Source of the DNA: Lawsonibacter hominis
GTDB taxonomy: Bacteria; Bacillota; Clostridia; Oscillospirales; Oscillospiraceae
Direction of reading: 5' to 3'
Assembly (NCBI RefSeq): GCF_014287895.1
Contig: NZ_JACOPP010000005.1
Coordinates: 148,591-212,590, forward strand
DNA length: 64,000 bases
Within the stretch, counting starts at the first letter, position 1, and each line of letters starts with the position of its first letter. Shown here piece by piece: positions 17,242 through 25,297 of this stretch. A program made the translations under genes and the position numbers. The notes beneath the pieces are model-generated. The model was not told where the DNA came from. It was given only the letters and a program-made list of their open reading frames with translations, and searched no databases.

Positions 17242-19425
17242 ATGGATGAATTGTCCTTCCTGCAGACGGCCCTGCCGGAGGATTGGGCGGCCTATCCCCG
17301 CGCCCTGATGGAGGCGTTGGCACAGCACGCCGCCCGCCTGCGGCGCACCGTGCCCTGGTGCGCCGCGCTGAGCGAGGAGGCGTATCAGCAATATGTCCTC
17401 TGTCCCCGGGTCAATGACGAGGATCTGTCCGACCACCGCGCCCTGTTCCATTCCCTGCTGTGGGAGCGGGTCAGGGGCCTGGACGAGGAGGAGGCGGTGC
17501 AGCAGGTCAACTGCTGGTGCCAGGAGCACGCTTCTTACCAGGCACAGGACGGGCGGACCGCCTCTCCGCTGACCGTGTTCCGCTGCGGAAGCGGACGCTG
17601 CGGGGAGGAATCGGCCTTTCTGGTGGCCGCGCTGCGCAGCGTGGGCCTGCCCGCCCGGCAGGTGTACGCCCCCCGCTGGTCCCACTGCGACGACAACCAC
17701 GCCTGGGTAGAGGTGCTGTGCCATGGCCGCTGGCGTTTTCTGGGCGCCTGCGAGCCGGAGCCGGTGCTGGACCGGGGCTGGTTCAATACCGCCGCCTCCC
17801 GGGCCATGCTGGTGCACAGCCGCACCTTCGGCCCGGCGGAGGACACAAAGCTCCACGGCCCGGCGCTGGACCGGCAGGGGCAGGCGGTGCGGCATAATCA
17901 GACCGCCCGCTACGCCCCGGTGAAGACCTACACCTTCCGCACCCAGCCCGGTGCGAAGGTGTCCCTGGAGATCCTGAACGAGTCCCGCCTGATCCCCATC
18001 GCCCAACTGGAGGCGGATGCGGGCGGGCGCGTACAGGTGGAGCTGGGGATCGGGGACGTGCACGCCTCCGCCGTCCGGGACGGATGGTATGCCGAAACGC
18101 TCTGCCGCGGCGCGTCGGAGGACGGGGCCGTTCTGGCGCTGGCCCCGCCGGAGGACCCGGCGCAGGGCTGGACGGAATTTACCTTCCGCGCCCCAGCGCC
18201 CGTCCCTCCCGTCCCGCTGACCGGGGCGCAGAAGCAGGCGCGCGCCCGGGTCCGCGCCCGGGGCGACCGGCTGCGGCAGAAACGGCTGGCGGGTTTCTAC
18301 GACCCGGAGCAGGCCGGGCGCTGTCCCGGCTGTGAAGACCTGCTGCGGGAGGCGCGGGGCAACTTTGCACAGATCCATGCCTTTCTGACCCGGGACGCCG
18401 ACCCCCTGCGGGAGGCCCTGCTGCGGGCGCTGTCCGCCAAGGACCTGCGGGACGCCCCGGCGGAGCTGCTGGAGCATCATCTCCGCCGGGCGGCCCCCTG
18501 GGCCGGACGGTTTCCGCAGGAGGTCTACGTCAGCGCGCTGCTCAATCCACGGGTCGCCCTGGAACGGCTCACCGACTGGTCGATGCCCCTGCCCGGAGCG
18601 GTGGGCGCGGTGGCCCGCCTGCGCGGGCGCGGCGTGCCGTCCCGTCTGCGCCCGCGGGACGGCGTGGTGGAGATATGGCGGGAGGGGGCCTTTACGCCCT
18701 TCCGGGCGGAGCAGACCGGACAAGCCGTCTTCCTGCGCCGGGCCGGCGAAGAGCCGCTGTACCACCGGAACTGGTCGCTCTCCCGCTGGGCGGGAGACGG
18801 CTGGCAGGACCTGCTGTTTTCCGACGGGGAGTGGCAGGGGGCGTTCCTGCCCGCGCAGCTGCCCGCGGGGCGGTATCGCATCCTGACGGCCCTGCGCCTG
18901 CCCTCCGGGGACCAGTTTGCCGCCCGGCGGACGTTCTTACTGGCGCCGGGGGAAGAAAAAGAGATCGCTCTGTACCTGCGCGGCTGCGAGACGGCGGACC
19001 TGATCGCCCCGCGGGCGCTGCCCCTGGTGGACGGGCGGCCCCGGGCGGGGCGCTGCGCGCTGCTCTTCTGGCTGGAGGAGGGGGCGGAGCCCACCGAGCA
19101 TCTGCTCAACGAACTCACGGCAGCCGGGACCGCGCTGCGCGCCCTGCCGGCGGAGCCGGTGTTTTTCCTGCGCAGGCGCGGGGCGGAGCGTCAGCGTACG
19201 CTGCGCGCCCTTTTGGCGGGCTGGCCGGGGGCCCGGCTGGAGTACCCGGAGGACTGGGACGATCAGGTGGAGAGCCTGGCCCGCTGCCTGGACTGCGACC
19301 CGGAGCGTCCGCCGCTGACGGTGGTATGCACCCGGGACGGACGGGCGGCCTACGCCGCCAGCGGCTACCGGGTGGGGGAGGGGGATCTGCTGCGCCGCAT
19401 CGCGGCCCTCCTGTGCGGGAGCTGA
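17242..19425 (+). CDS. Large transglutaminase-like domain protein (cytoplasmic), function unknown
   Basis: A 727-residue protein without signal peptide or membrane helices. Residues about 95-190 form a transglutaminase/cysteine-peptidase-like core with a visible triad: Cys in GSGRCGEESAFLVAALRS, His in HCDDNHAWVEVL and Asp (or Glu) in GACEPEPVLDRGWFN. The rest looks like several beta-sandwich segments (TYTFRTQPGAKVSLEILNES, DLLFSDGEWQGAFLPAQLPA). A CxxC pair (GRCPGCEDLL) is near residue 355. Such proteins may crosslink or cleave peptides, or only bind them; no substrate is apparent. It stands alone, divergent from cutC, with aaggag before the ATG, and ends in a strong hairpin shared with nth. 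Confidence 0.75.
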   Translation: MDELSFLQTALPEDWAAYPRALMEALAQHAARLRRTVPWCAALSEEAYQQYVLCPRVNDEDLSDHRALFHSLLWERVRGLDEEEAVQQVNCWCQEHASYQAQDGRTASPLTVFRCGSGRCGEESAFLVAALRSVGLPARQVYAPRWSHCDDNHAWVEVLCHGRWRFLGACEPEPVLDRGWFNTAASRAMLVHSRTFGPAEDTKLHGPALDRQGQAVRHNQTARYAPVKTYTFRTQPGAKVSLEILNESRLIPIAQLEADAGGRVQVELGIGDVHASAVRDGWYAETLCRGASEDGAVLALAPPEDPAQGWTEFTFRAPAPVPPVPLTGAQKQARARVRARGDRLRQKRLAGFYDPEQAGRCPGCEDLLREARGNFAQIHAFLTRDADPLREALLRALSAKDLRDAPAELLEHHLRRAAPWAGRFPQEVYVSALLNPRVALERLTDWSMPLPGAVGAVARLRGRGVPSRLRPRDGVVEIWREGAFTPFRAEQTGQAVFLRRAGEEPLYHRNWSLSRWAGDGWQDLLFSDGEWQGAFLPAQLPAGRYRILTALRLPSGDQFAARRTFLLAPGEEKEIALYLRGCETADLIAPRALPLVDGRPRAGRCALLFWLEEGAEPTEHLLNELTAAGTALRALPAEPVFFLRRRGAERQRTLRALLAGWPGARLEYPEDWDDQVESLARCLDCDPERPPLTVVCTRDGRAAYAASGYRVGEGDLLRRIAALLCGS

Positions 19426-19428
19426 GCG

Positions 19429-19463
19429 GAGGCGGCCCGGCGCATTTTGCGCCGGGCCGCCTC
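19429..19463. terminator. Bidirectional hairpin between the transglutaminase-like gene and nth
   Basis: A perfect 15-bp stem (gaggcggcccggcgc, 5-nt loop, and complement) sits between two convergent stops. T-tracts are weak on both sides (TGCTCTT on the plus side), so termination is likely but not classical. Confidence 0.75.
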
Positions 19464-19486
19464 TGCTCTTGGATGTCTGGGACGGG

Positions 19487-20134
19487 CTATGGCGCCTCGG
19501 ACTGCGTAAAGAAGTCGCACCAGGGCCGAAGGGTGCAGTTCGGACAGTCCGGTCTGCGGGCCATGCACACCGCCCGGCCGTGAAGCACCAGCCGGTGGCA
19601 GAAGTCGTTGGATTCCTCCGGCGGCAGGATGGCGCGCAGCTGTGTTTCCACCTTGGCGGGGTCCTTGGTGCCGTCGGTGAGGCCTAAGCGGCCGGAGATG
19701 CGGATACAGTGGGTGTCCGCCACCACCACGCCGGGGGCCTTGTGGATATCTCCCAGGACCAGATTGGCGGTCTTGCGCCCCACGCCGGGCAGCCTGAGCA
19801 GTTCTTCCATGGTAGCGGGTACCCGGCCGCCGTACTGCTCCACCAGCATCCGGGCGGCGGCCACGATATCCCGCGCCTTGGCCCGGAAAAAGCCGGTGGA
19901 GTGGATGTACGCCTCCACCTCGGACACGTCGGCGCCGGCCAGGTCTTCCAAGGTAGGGTAGCGGGCGAAGAGGGCGGGCGTGACCTGGTTCACCCGCTCG
20001 TCGGTACACTGGGCGGCCAGACGGGTGGAGAAGAGCAGCTCGTAGTCCTTGCGGTAGTCCAGAGAGCACAGAGCGTCGGGGTAAGCCGCCTTCAAAGCTT
20101 CCACGATGCGTAGCACATCCGCTTGTTTTTTCAT
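19487..20134 (-). CDS. nth: Nth, endonuclease III
   Basis: A 215-residue DNA glycosylase/AP lyase that removes oxidised pyrimidines. The helix-hairpin-helix with the catalytic Lys reads LPGVGRKTANLVLG, the catalytic Asp is in VVADTHCIRISGRLGL, and the C-terminal [4Fe-4S] ligands follow Cx6Cx2Cx5C (CMARRPDCPNCTLRPWC). ATG 20134 is chosen because GAGGTG lies 6 bp before it; an upstream in-frame TTG at 20155 has no better site. It is monocistronic and divergent from glyA. Confidence 0.95.
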   Translation of the reverse strand: MKKQADVLRIVEALKAAYPDALCSLDYRKDYELLFSTRLAAQCTDERVNQVTPALFARYPTLEDLAGADVSEVEAYIHSTGFFRAKARDIVAAARMLVEQYGGRVPATMEELLRLPGVGRKTANLVLGDIHKAPGVVVADTHCIRISGRLGLTDGTKDPAKVETQLRAILPPEESNDFCHRLVLHGRAVCMARRPDCPNCTLRPWCDFFTQSEAP

Positions 20135-20205
20135 TCGGATCACCTCATTGGACAATATAGCACAGAATCCGCAAAAAAACGAGAGAGTTTTTCGAATGGT
20201 GACAA

Positions 20206-20234
20206 TTGTATTTCAGAGGCGTATTTTGTATAAT
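20206..20234 (+). promoter_or_regulatory. Promoter of glyA
   Basis: TTGTAT (20206-20211), 17-bp spacer, perfect TATAAT (20229-20234). It lies 31 bp before the first possible glyA start. Confidence 0.65.
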
Positions 20235-20264
20235 ATACTAAGCTAACGCGTAACATTTGGAAAG

Positions 20265-21521
20265 GTGGCGACAGGGGAATTGGTCAACGATATCATGGAC
20301 TTCATCGCATCCCGCGATCCGGAGGTGGGCGCGGCCATCCGGGCCGAGTATGACCGCCAGCGGCGCAATATCGAGCTGATCGCGTCGGAGAACTTTGTCA
20401 GCGAGGCGGTGCTGGCCGCAGCGGGCACGGTGCTCACCAACAAGTATGCCGAGGGCTACCCCGGCAAGCGGTACTACGGCGGCTGCCAGTGCGTGGACGT
20501 GGTGGAAGACCTGGCCCGCGACCGGGCCTGCAGGCTGTTCGGGGCCGACCATGCCAACGTGCAGCCCCATTGCGGCGCCAATGCCAACTACGCCGTCTAT
20601 CAGGCCCTGTGCGAGCACGGGGACACCGTGCTGGGCATGGATCTGGCCAACGGCGGGCATCTGACCCACGGCTCCCCCGTGAACTTTTCCGGAAAGAACT
20701 ACCATATCGTGGCCTACGGCGTCAACGATCAGGGCTATATCGACTATGACCAGGTGCGGGACCTGGCGAAGAAGCATAAGCCGAAAATGATCCTGGCCGG
20801 CGCCTCCGCCTATCCCCGCGTCATCGACTTTAAGACCTTTGCCGAGATCGCCCATGAAGTGGGCGCCTACCTGTTTGTGGATATGGCCCACATCGCCGGC
20901 CTGGTCGCCGCAGGGCTGCACCCCTCTCCCGTGCCCTATGCCGACGTGGTCTCCACCACCACCCACAAGACGCTCCGCGGTCCCCGGGGCGGCATGATCC
21001 TGTGCAAGGAAGCGCTGGCCAAGAAGATCGATTCCGCCATCTTCCCCGGCAGCCAGGGCGGTCCGCTGGAGCACATCATCGCCGCCAAGGCCGTGGCGCT
21101 GGGCGAGGCGATGAAGCCGGAGTTCAAGCGCTATCAGGAGCAGATCGTGAAGAACGCCGCCGCCCTGGCCCAGGCCCTGATGCAGGAGGGCTTCGATCTG
21201 GTCTCCGGCGGGACCGACAACCACCTGATGCTGGTGGATCTGCGTCCGGCCCATCTGACCGGCAAGGAGATGGAGAAGCGTCTGGACGAGGTGAACATCA
21301 CCGTCAACAAAAACGCCATTCCCAACGACCCGGAGAAGCCCTTTGTCACCAGCGGCATCCGGGTGGGCACGCCTGCCGCCACCACCCGCGGCTTCCGGGA
21401 GGAAGACATGAAGGTGATCGCCCGGCTCATGTGGCAGACCGCCACCGCGTTTGAGACCCAGGCCGGCGAGATCCGCGCCCAGGTGGCCCAGCTCACCGGG
21501 AAATATCCCCTTTACAACTGA
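20265..21521 (+). CDS. glyA: GlyA, serine hydroxymethyltransferase
   Basis: A PLP enzyme of up to 418 residues that interconverts serine and glycine with tetrahydrofolate. Conserved segments include RQRRNIELIASENFVS, GYPGKRYYGGCQ, MALxxGGHLTHG as MDLANGGHLTHGSPVNFSG, VDMAHIAGLVAAG, and the PLP-Lys motif VSTTTHKTLRGPRGGMILC. The exact start is uncertain: GTG at 20265 gives the longest protein, while TTG at 20280 lies 11 bp after AAAGGTGG. A clear promoter and a strong 3' hairpin make it monocistronic. Length and motifs are normal. Confidence 0.97.
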   Translation: MATGELVNDIMDFIASRDPEVGAAIRAEYDRQRRNIELIASENFVSEAVLAAAGTVLTNKYAEGYPGKRYYGGCQCVDVVEDLARDRACRLFGADHANVQPHCGANANYAVYQALCEHGDTVLGMDLANGGHLTHGSPVNFSGKNYHIVAYGVNDQGYIDYDQVRDLAKKHKPKMILAGASAYPRVIDFKTFAEIAHEVGAYLFVDMAHIAGLVAAGLHPSPVPYADVVSTTTHKTLRGPRGGMILCKEALAKKIDSAIFPGSQGGPLEHIIAAKAVALGEAMKPEFKRYQEQIVKNAAALAQALMQEGFDLVSGGTDNHLMLVDLRPAHLTGKEMEKRLDEVNITVNKNAIPNDPEKPFVTSGIRVGTPAATTRGFREEDMKVIARLMWQTATAFETQAGEIRAQVAQLTGKYPLYN

Positions 21522-21528
21522 CCGGCTG

Positions 21529-21562
21529 AGCCGCCCCGCCGTCTGCGGCGGGGCGGCTTTCT
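21529..21562 (+). terminator. Terminator of glyA
   Basis: A perfect 13-bp stem (agccgccccgccg / cggcggggcggct, loop tctg) followed by TTCTTGG, starting 8 bp after the glyA stop. Confidence 0.85.
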
Positions 21563-21581
21563 TGGTTTTGGAGAGACGAAC

Positions 21582-22148
21582 ATGGAAATTCGCTTTGCCG
21601 GGGCGGCGGATGCCCAGGACCTGCTGGGACTTTACGGGCAGTATATCGATACCCCCATCACATTTGAATGCGCCCTGCCCTCCCGGGCGGAGTTTGCCCG
21701 GCGGATCGAGGGCATTGGCCGGGCATACCCCTATCTGCTCTGCCGGGAAGGGGAGCGGACCGTAGGCTACGCCTACGCCCACCGGCAGATGGAGCGGGAG
21801 GCCTACCAGTGGAACGCGGAGCTTTCGGTCTATCTGGACCGGGCGTTTACGTCCCGGGGACTGGGCGGGCGGCTCTACCGCGTTCTGATGGAACTGCTGC
21901 GGCTTCAGGGCGTGCGGACGGCCTACGGCTGCGTGACCCTGCCCAATGAAAAAAGCGAGGGCCTCCACCGGGCTCTGGGGTTCCGGCAGCTGGGCGTTTA
22001 CCGGAATACCGGCTATAAATGCGGCGCCTGGCACGACGTGGCCTGGTTCGAGAAAGCCCTCGGGCCCTACGGCGGCGCCCCGGAGCCGGTCCGGCCCTTT
22101 CCCGCTGTGCCGGAGGAGGCGGTACGGGCGGTGCTGGCGGCCTTTTGA
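21582..22148 (+). CDS. GNAT-family N-acetyltransferase (phosphinothricin/methionine-sulfone acetyltransferase-like)
   Basis: A 188-residue acetyltransferase. The acetyl-CoA-binding loop is TSRGLGGRLYRVLMELL (R/QxxGxG/A pattern), and the segments YIDTPITFECALPS, WNAELSVYLDRAF, VTLPNEKSEGLHRALGF and YKCGAWHDVAWFEK are characteristic of the PAT/MnaT subgroup that acetylates small amino-acid-like molecules. The substrate cannot be predicted further. The 3' end carries about 25 extra residues beyond the usual WFEK ending. It has its own ribosome site (ggagag) after the glyA terminator, so read-through from glyA is possible but not needed. Confidence 0.88.
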   Translation: MEIRFAGAADAQDLLGLYGQYIDTPITFECALPSRAEFARRIEGIGRAYPYLLCREGERTVGYAYAHRQMEREAYQWNAELSVYLDRAFTSRGLGGRLYRVLMELLRLQGVRTAYGCVTLPNEKSEGLHRALGFRQLGVYRNTGYKCGAWHDVAWFEKALGPYGGAPEPVRPFPAVPEEAVRAVLAAF

Positions 22149-22217
22149 GGGCAGCGCCGCGGGCGGGCTTATCTCTTTTCCCTTAATTGTGCATTTAGAG
22201 TACCCTTGGTCAAAATA

Positions 22218-22251
22218 GCAGGGGCAGCCTCAAAAATGAGGCTGCCCCTGC
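22218..22251 (-). terminator. Terminator of the small membrane-protein gene
   Basis: A perfect 15-bp stem (gcaggggcagcctca, loop of four, complement). Read on the minus strand it ends in TATTTTG and begins 10 bp after the stop of the 51-residue gene at 22262-22417. Confidence 0.8.
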
Positions 22252-22261
22252 AAATCCAGAT

Positions 22262-22417
22262 TTACCTTTTATTACTTCCGATCCAATAGCAGCCTGTGCC
22301 GATTACGGTTCCCAAAAACCTTATCTCACGGCTTGGCACTCCGATACACAACGACAAAAAGTAAATTACCGCAAATACAGCGACGGAAATAAGCGCTCTT
22401 TTAATGGTATCGTTCAT
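22262..22417 (-). CDS. Small two-helix membrane protein (51 residues), uncharacterised
   Basis: A short open frame encodes a 51-residue protein starting MNDTIKRALISVAVFAVIYF and ending GTGCYWIGSNKR. Two hydrophobic stretches (about residues 8-27 and 34-47) are separated by a charged turn, SREIR, so it is probably an inner-membrane hairpin with basic termini inside. The ATG has a good ribosome site (GAGGGGGAACAGAAA), the stop is followed by a perfect terminator hairpin, and GC content is lower than in flanking genes. The complete expression context argues that it is real. I recognise no family. Confidence 0.7.
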   Translation of the reverse strand: MNDTIKRALISVAVFAVIYFLSLCIGVPSREIRFLGTVIGTGCYWIGSNKR

Positions 22418-22621
22418 TTTCTGTTCCCCCTCAGATCCTGATTTATCACGCTTTTATACATATGTGTATGTTATCATACAGGTAAATGTTTTTCAATGTG
22501 TCGTGAAATCGCCCGAGATCTGGCCCGCGCGCAAATCGAGGAAAAGGGAGGCGGGCTTTGCAAGCTTGACGAAGGCCGCCGGGCGTGTTATTTTAAGAGT
22601 AAAAACAAGGAGTGGACGCCT

Positions 22622-23395
22622 GTGAAACGTATTTTGGCCCTGCTGATGACAATTGCAATAACGGTGGGCGCGCTGCCGCCCGCCATGGCCGCCTCCAGCA
22701 GTGCTGCCGACGGAAGCGCGGTGGTGCTGCCGGAGGACGTGCCCTCGCCCTGGGCGATTGAAGAGGTCACCCAGGCCATCGTGCTCGGCATGGTCCCTTC
22801 CAACCTGCAAAGCCGCTGGCGGCATTCGGTCACCCGCATTGAGTTTGCCCAGATGGTGGTTCACTTCCTGGCGTTCCAGTACGGCTATGACGACGACGGC
22901 TCCTTCCTGGGGGTGTACTGCTCCAGCGCGCTGGACCGGGACGGGATGCCCTTCGGCAATTCCAGCAGTTGGTGGAACCAGTTCTGCGGTCAGCTGGAGA
23001 CCTTCCGCGATCTGGCCAAGCCCGAGGACCGGGGCTACGGCAACGCGGCCTACGCCCTGGGGATCGTCAACGGCCGCGGCGCCGGCACCTTTGACCCCAA
23101 CGGCCTGATTACCCGGCAGGAGGCCGCCGCAATGCTCATGCGCTGCTACCGGCGCTATGGCGGCGCTTATGACGCGGCGGACCCCTCCGCGGCCCTGACC
23201 GACTGGAACAGCGTGGCCGACTGGGCGCAGGCGGACGTGGCCGCCGTGCTGGAGCTGGGCGTGATGAACGGCACGTCGGAGACCACGTTTGGAGCCCTGG
23301 GCACCTATACCCGGGAACAGGCAGTGGTCACGCTGCTGCGCCTGTACGCCAACGGCCCGGTAAGCCGCAGCAACCAGAATCTGCCCGCCATGTGA
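22622..23395 (+). CDS. Secreted SLH-domain protein
   Basis: A 257-residue protein made of a signal peptide (VKRILALLMTIAITVGALPP AMA) and three S-layer-homology-like repeats and nothing else: AIEEVTQAIVLGMVPSNLQS with TRIEFAQMVVHFL; GYGNAAYALGIVNGRGAGTF with TRQEAAAMLMR; and WAQADVAAVLELGVMNGTSE with TREQAVVTLLRLY. SLH repeats bind pyruvylated or other secondary cell-wall polymers. GTG 22622 is chosen because the signal peptide begins there and AAGGAG lies 9 bp upstream; the frame is open further upstream but with no signal-like sequence. It is probably a wall-anchored adaptor; no partner is evident. Confidence 0.88.
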   Translation: MKRILALLMTIAITVGALPPAMAASSSAADGSAVVLPEDVPSPWAIEEVTQAIVLGMVPSNLQSRWRHSVTRIEFAQMVVHFLAFQYGYDDDGSFLGVYCSSALDRDGMPFGNSSSWWNQFCGQLETFRDLAKPEDRGYGNAAYALGIVNGRGAGTFDPNGLITRQEAAAMLMRCYRRYGGAYDAADPSAALTDWNSVADWAQADVAAVLELGVMNGTSETTFGALGTYTREQAVVTLLRLYANGPVSRSNQNLPAM

Positions 23396-23423
23396 CCCCT
23401 TTACGGATAATCGAACATGTGTT

Positions 23424-23456
23424 AGAATGGAGGAGAATTCGGTTCTCCTCCATTCT
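23424..23456. terminator. Hairpin between the SLH gene and rarA
   Basis: A perfect 14-bp stem (agaatggaggagaa / ttctcctccattct, loop ttcgg). No T-tract follows, so it may be a weak terminator or an mRNA-stability hairpin. Note that it sequesters a GGAGG sequence. Confidence 0.5.
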
Positions 23457-23479
23457 GCAGTAATAAGGGAGGCTTTTCC

Positions 23480-24760
23480 ATGCCATACCGGCCCTTAGCG
23501 GACGAAATACGGCCCCAGACGTTGGACGAGGTGGTGGGACAGCGCCACATCCTGGGGAAAGACGGCCTGCTGCGCCGTATCATCGACAGCGGCAGTATTC
23601 CGAACCTGATCTTTTACGGCCCCTCCGGCACGGGGAAGACCACCGTGGCCAATATCATCGCCAAGCGTACCAACCGCCCCCTGCACCGGCTCAACGCGAC
23701 CACCGCCTCCATCTCGGATATCAAGGACATCATCGGGGACATCGGCACCATGCTGGCCCCCGACGGGGTGCTGCTCTATCTGGACGAGATCCAGTATTTC
23801 AACAAGAAGCAGCAGCAGTCCCTGCTGGAATTCATGGAGAACGGGAAGATCACCCTCATCGCGTCCACCACGGAAAATCCCTATTTCTATGTCTATAACG
23901 CGGTGCTCTCCCGCGCCTCTGTGTTCGAATTCAAGCCCCTGGAATCCGCCGATGTGCTGCCCGCCGTGGAACGGGGCGTCCGGCTGATGGGGGCGCGGCT
24001 GGGGGCGGAGGCGCTCTGTGAGGACGGGGTGCAGCAGCACATCGCCTCCGCCTGCGGCGGGGACGTGCGCAAGGCCATGAACGCGGTGGAGCTGCTGCTG
24101 AACTCCGCCCGGCGGGAAGGGGACCGGCTTCTGGTGACCCTGGAGGACGCCCGCATGGCGGCCCAGCGCTCCGCCATGCGGTATGACCGGGCGGGAGACG
24201 ACCATTATGATATCCTCTCCGCCCTGCAAAAGTCCATCCGCGGCTCTGACCCGGACGCGGCCTGCCATTATCTGGCCCGGCTGCTGGAGGCGGGAGACCT
24301 GATCTCCGCCTGCCGGCGGCTGATGGTCATCGCCTGTGAGGATGTGGGCCTGGCGTATCCCCAGATCATCCCCATCGTCAAGGCCTGTGTGGATGCGGCC
24401 AATCTGCTGGGCCTGCCCGAAGCCCGGATCCCGCTGGGAGACGCGGCGGTGCTCATGGCCACCGCGCCCAAATCCAATTCCGCCCACATCGCCCTGGACC
24501 ATGCCATGGCCGACGTGCGCGCGGGCAAGACCGGGGACTACCCCCGGCACCTTCAGAACAGGCACGCCGACTCGGCGGGGCAGGAGCGGGAGCAGGGCTA
24601 TCGGTACCCCCATGATTTTCCGGGCCACTGGGTCAGCCAGCAGTATCTGCCCGACGCGCTGGCGGGCAAACGGTACTACGAGTACGGAGATAATAAGACC
24701 GAGCAGGCCGCCCGGCGGTATTGGGAGGAGATCAAGGGCCGGGAAGGCGGCGGGACGTGA
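23480..24760 (+). CDS. rarA: RarA/MgsA-type replication-associated AAA+ ATPase
   Basis: A 426-residue AAA+ clamp-loader-like ATPase that acts at stalled replication forks. It begins with YRPLADEIRPQTLDEVVGQR, has Walker A YGPSGTGKTTVANI, Walker B LLYLDEIQYFNKKQQQ, sensor 1 LIASTTENPYF, and the arginine-finger segment AVLSRASVFEFKPL. The C-terminal tetramerisation domain contains ACEDVGLAYPQIIPIV and the ending YPHDFPGHWVSQQYLPDAL. The next gene, a DUF3795 protein, starts within its stop codon (GTGA overlap), so the two are translationally coupled. Confidence 0.95.
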   Translation: MPYRPLADEIRPQTLDEVVGQRHILGKDGLLRRIIDSGSIPNLIFYGPSGTGKTTVANIIAKRTNRPLHRLNATTASISDIKDIIGDIGTMLAPDGVLLYLDEIQYFNKKQQQSLLEFMENGKITLIASTTENPYFYVYNAVLSRASVFEFKPLESADVLPAVERGVRLMGARLGAEALCEDGVQQHIASACGGDVRKAMNAVELLLNSARREGDRLLVTLEDARMAAQRSAMRYDRAGDDHYDILSALQKSIRGSDPDAACHYLARLLEAGDLISACRRLMVIACEDVGLAYPQIIPIVKACVDAANLLGLPEARIPLGDAAVLMATAPKSNSAHIALDHAMADVRAGKTGDYPRHLQNRHADSAGQEREQGYRYPHDFPGHWVSQQYLPDALAGKRYYEYGDNKTEQAARRYWEEIKGREGGGT

Positions 24761-25143
24761 AGCGCGCGCTGGGCTTTGGCTACTGCGGCTTGGCCTGCTG
24801 CCTGTGCAGCGAGCAGGAGGGGTGCCCCGGCTGCCGCAGCGGGGGCTGTCCGGACAAGGCGTGGTGCAAAAGCTTCCAGTGCGGCCTGGCGCGGGGGCAT
24901 GCGGGCTGTTGGGAATGCCCGGAGTTTCCCTGCCCGGGCGAAATTCGGGAGAAAACGCGCGTGCGGGCCTTTGTGGAATTCCTCCGGCGGCATGGAGAGA
25001 CGGCCCTGCTGGACTGCCTGGAGCGTAACGAACGGGCGGGGCTGGTCTACCACTATCCCGGTCGTCTGACCGGCGATTACGACGTGCCGGAGACCGTGGA
25101 GGAGATCCTGGAATTGATCGAACGGGGCGCCGGCAATCCGTAG
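24757..25143 (+). CDS. DUF3795-type cysteine-rich protein
   Basis: A 128-residue protein with eleven or so Cys residues in its first 60 positions (YCGLACCLCSEQEGCPGC, GGCPDKAWC, then CWECPEFPC), a pattern seen in DUF3795 proteins and presumed to bind zinc or an iron-sulfur cluster. The C-terminal half is a plain helical segment (RVRAFVEFLRRHGETALLDC). The GTG start overlaps the rarA stop by four bases, so it is expressed with rarA. No function is known for this family; the coupling may be accidental or may hint at a role linked to DNA metabolism. Confidence 0.75.
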   Translation: MKRALGFGYCGLACCLCSEQEGCPGCRSGGCPDKAWCKSFQCGLARGHAGCWECPEFPCPGEIREKTRVRAFVEFLRRHGETALLDCLERNERAGLVYHYPGRLTGDYDVPETVEEILELIERGAGNP

Positions 25144-25186
25144 GAGGTGCGCCGCATGCGTCCGGGTGCGGCGGCCGGATCCAAGA

Positions 25187-25227
25187 ATACCCGTAGGGGC
25201 GGGGGCTTCCCCCGCTCCTACGGGTAT
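25187..25227. repeat. Near-perfect inverted repeat (18-bp arms)
   Basis: Arms atacccgtaggggcgggg and its complement with one mismatch, separated by a short loop. It lies between two convergent genes, so it may serve as their shared terminator, but there is no T-tract. The composition and the flanking GC-rich palindromic DNA look like a dispersed repeat unit. Confidence 0.55.
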
Positions 25228-25297
25228 CTGCATTTGGCGCGGCAGGCTGTGGGCGACCCTGTCCCTGCCTGCGCGCAGGGCCCGGATCGGGGCCGGC

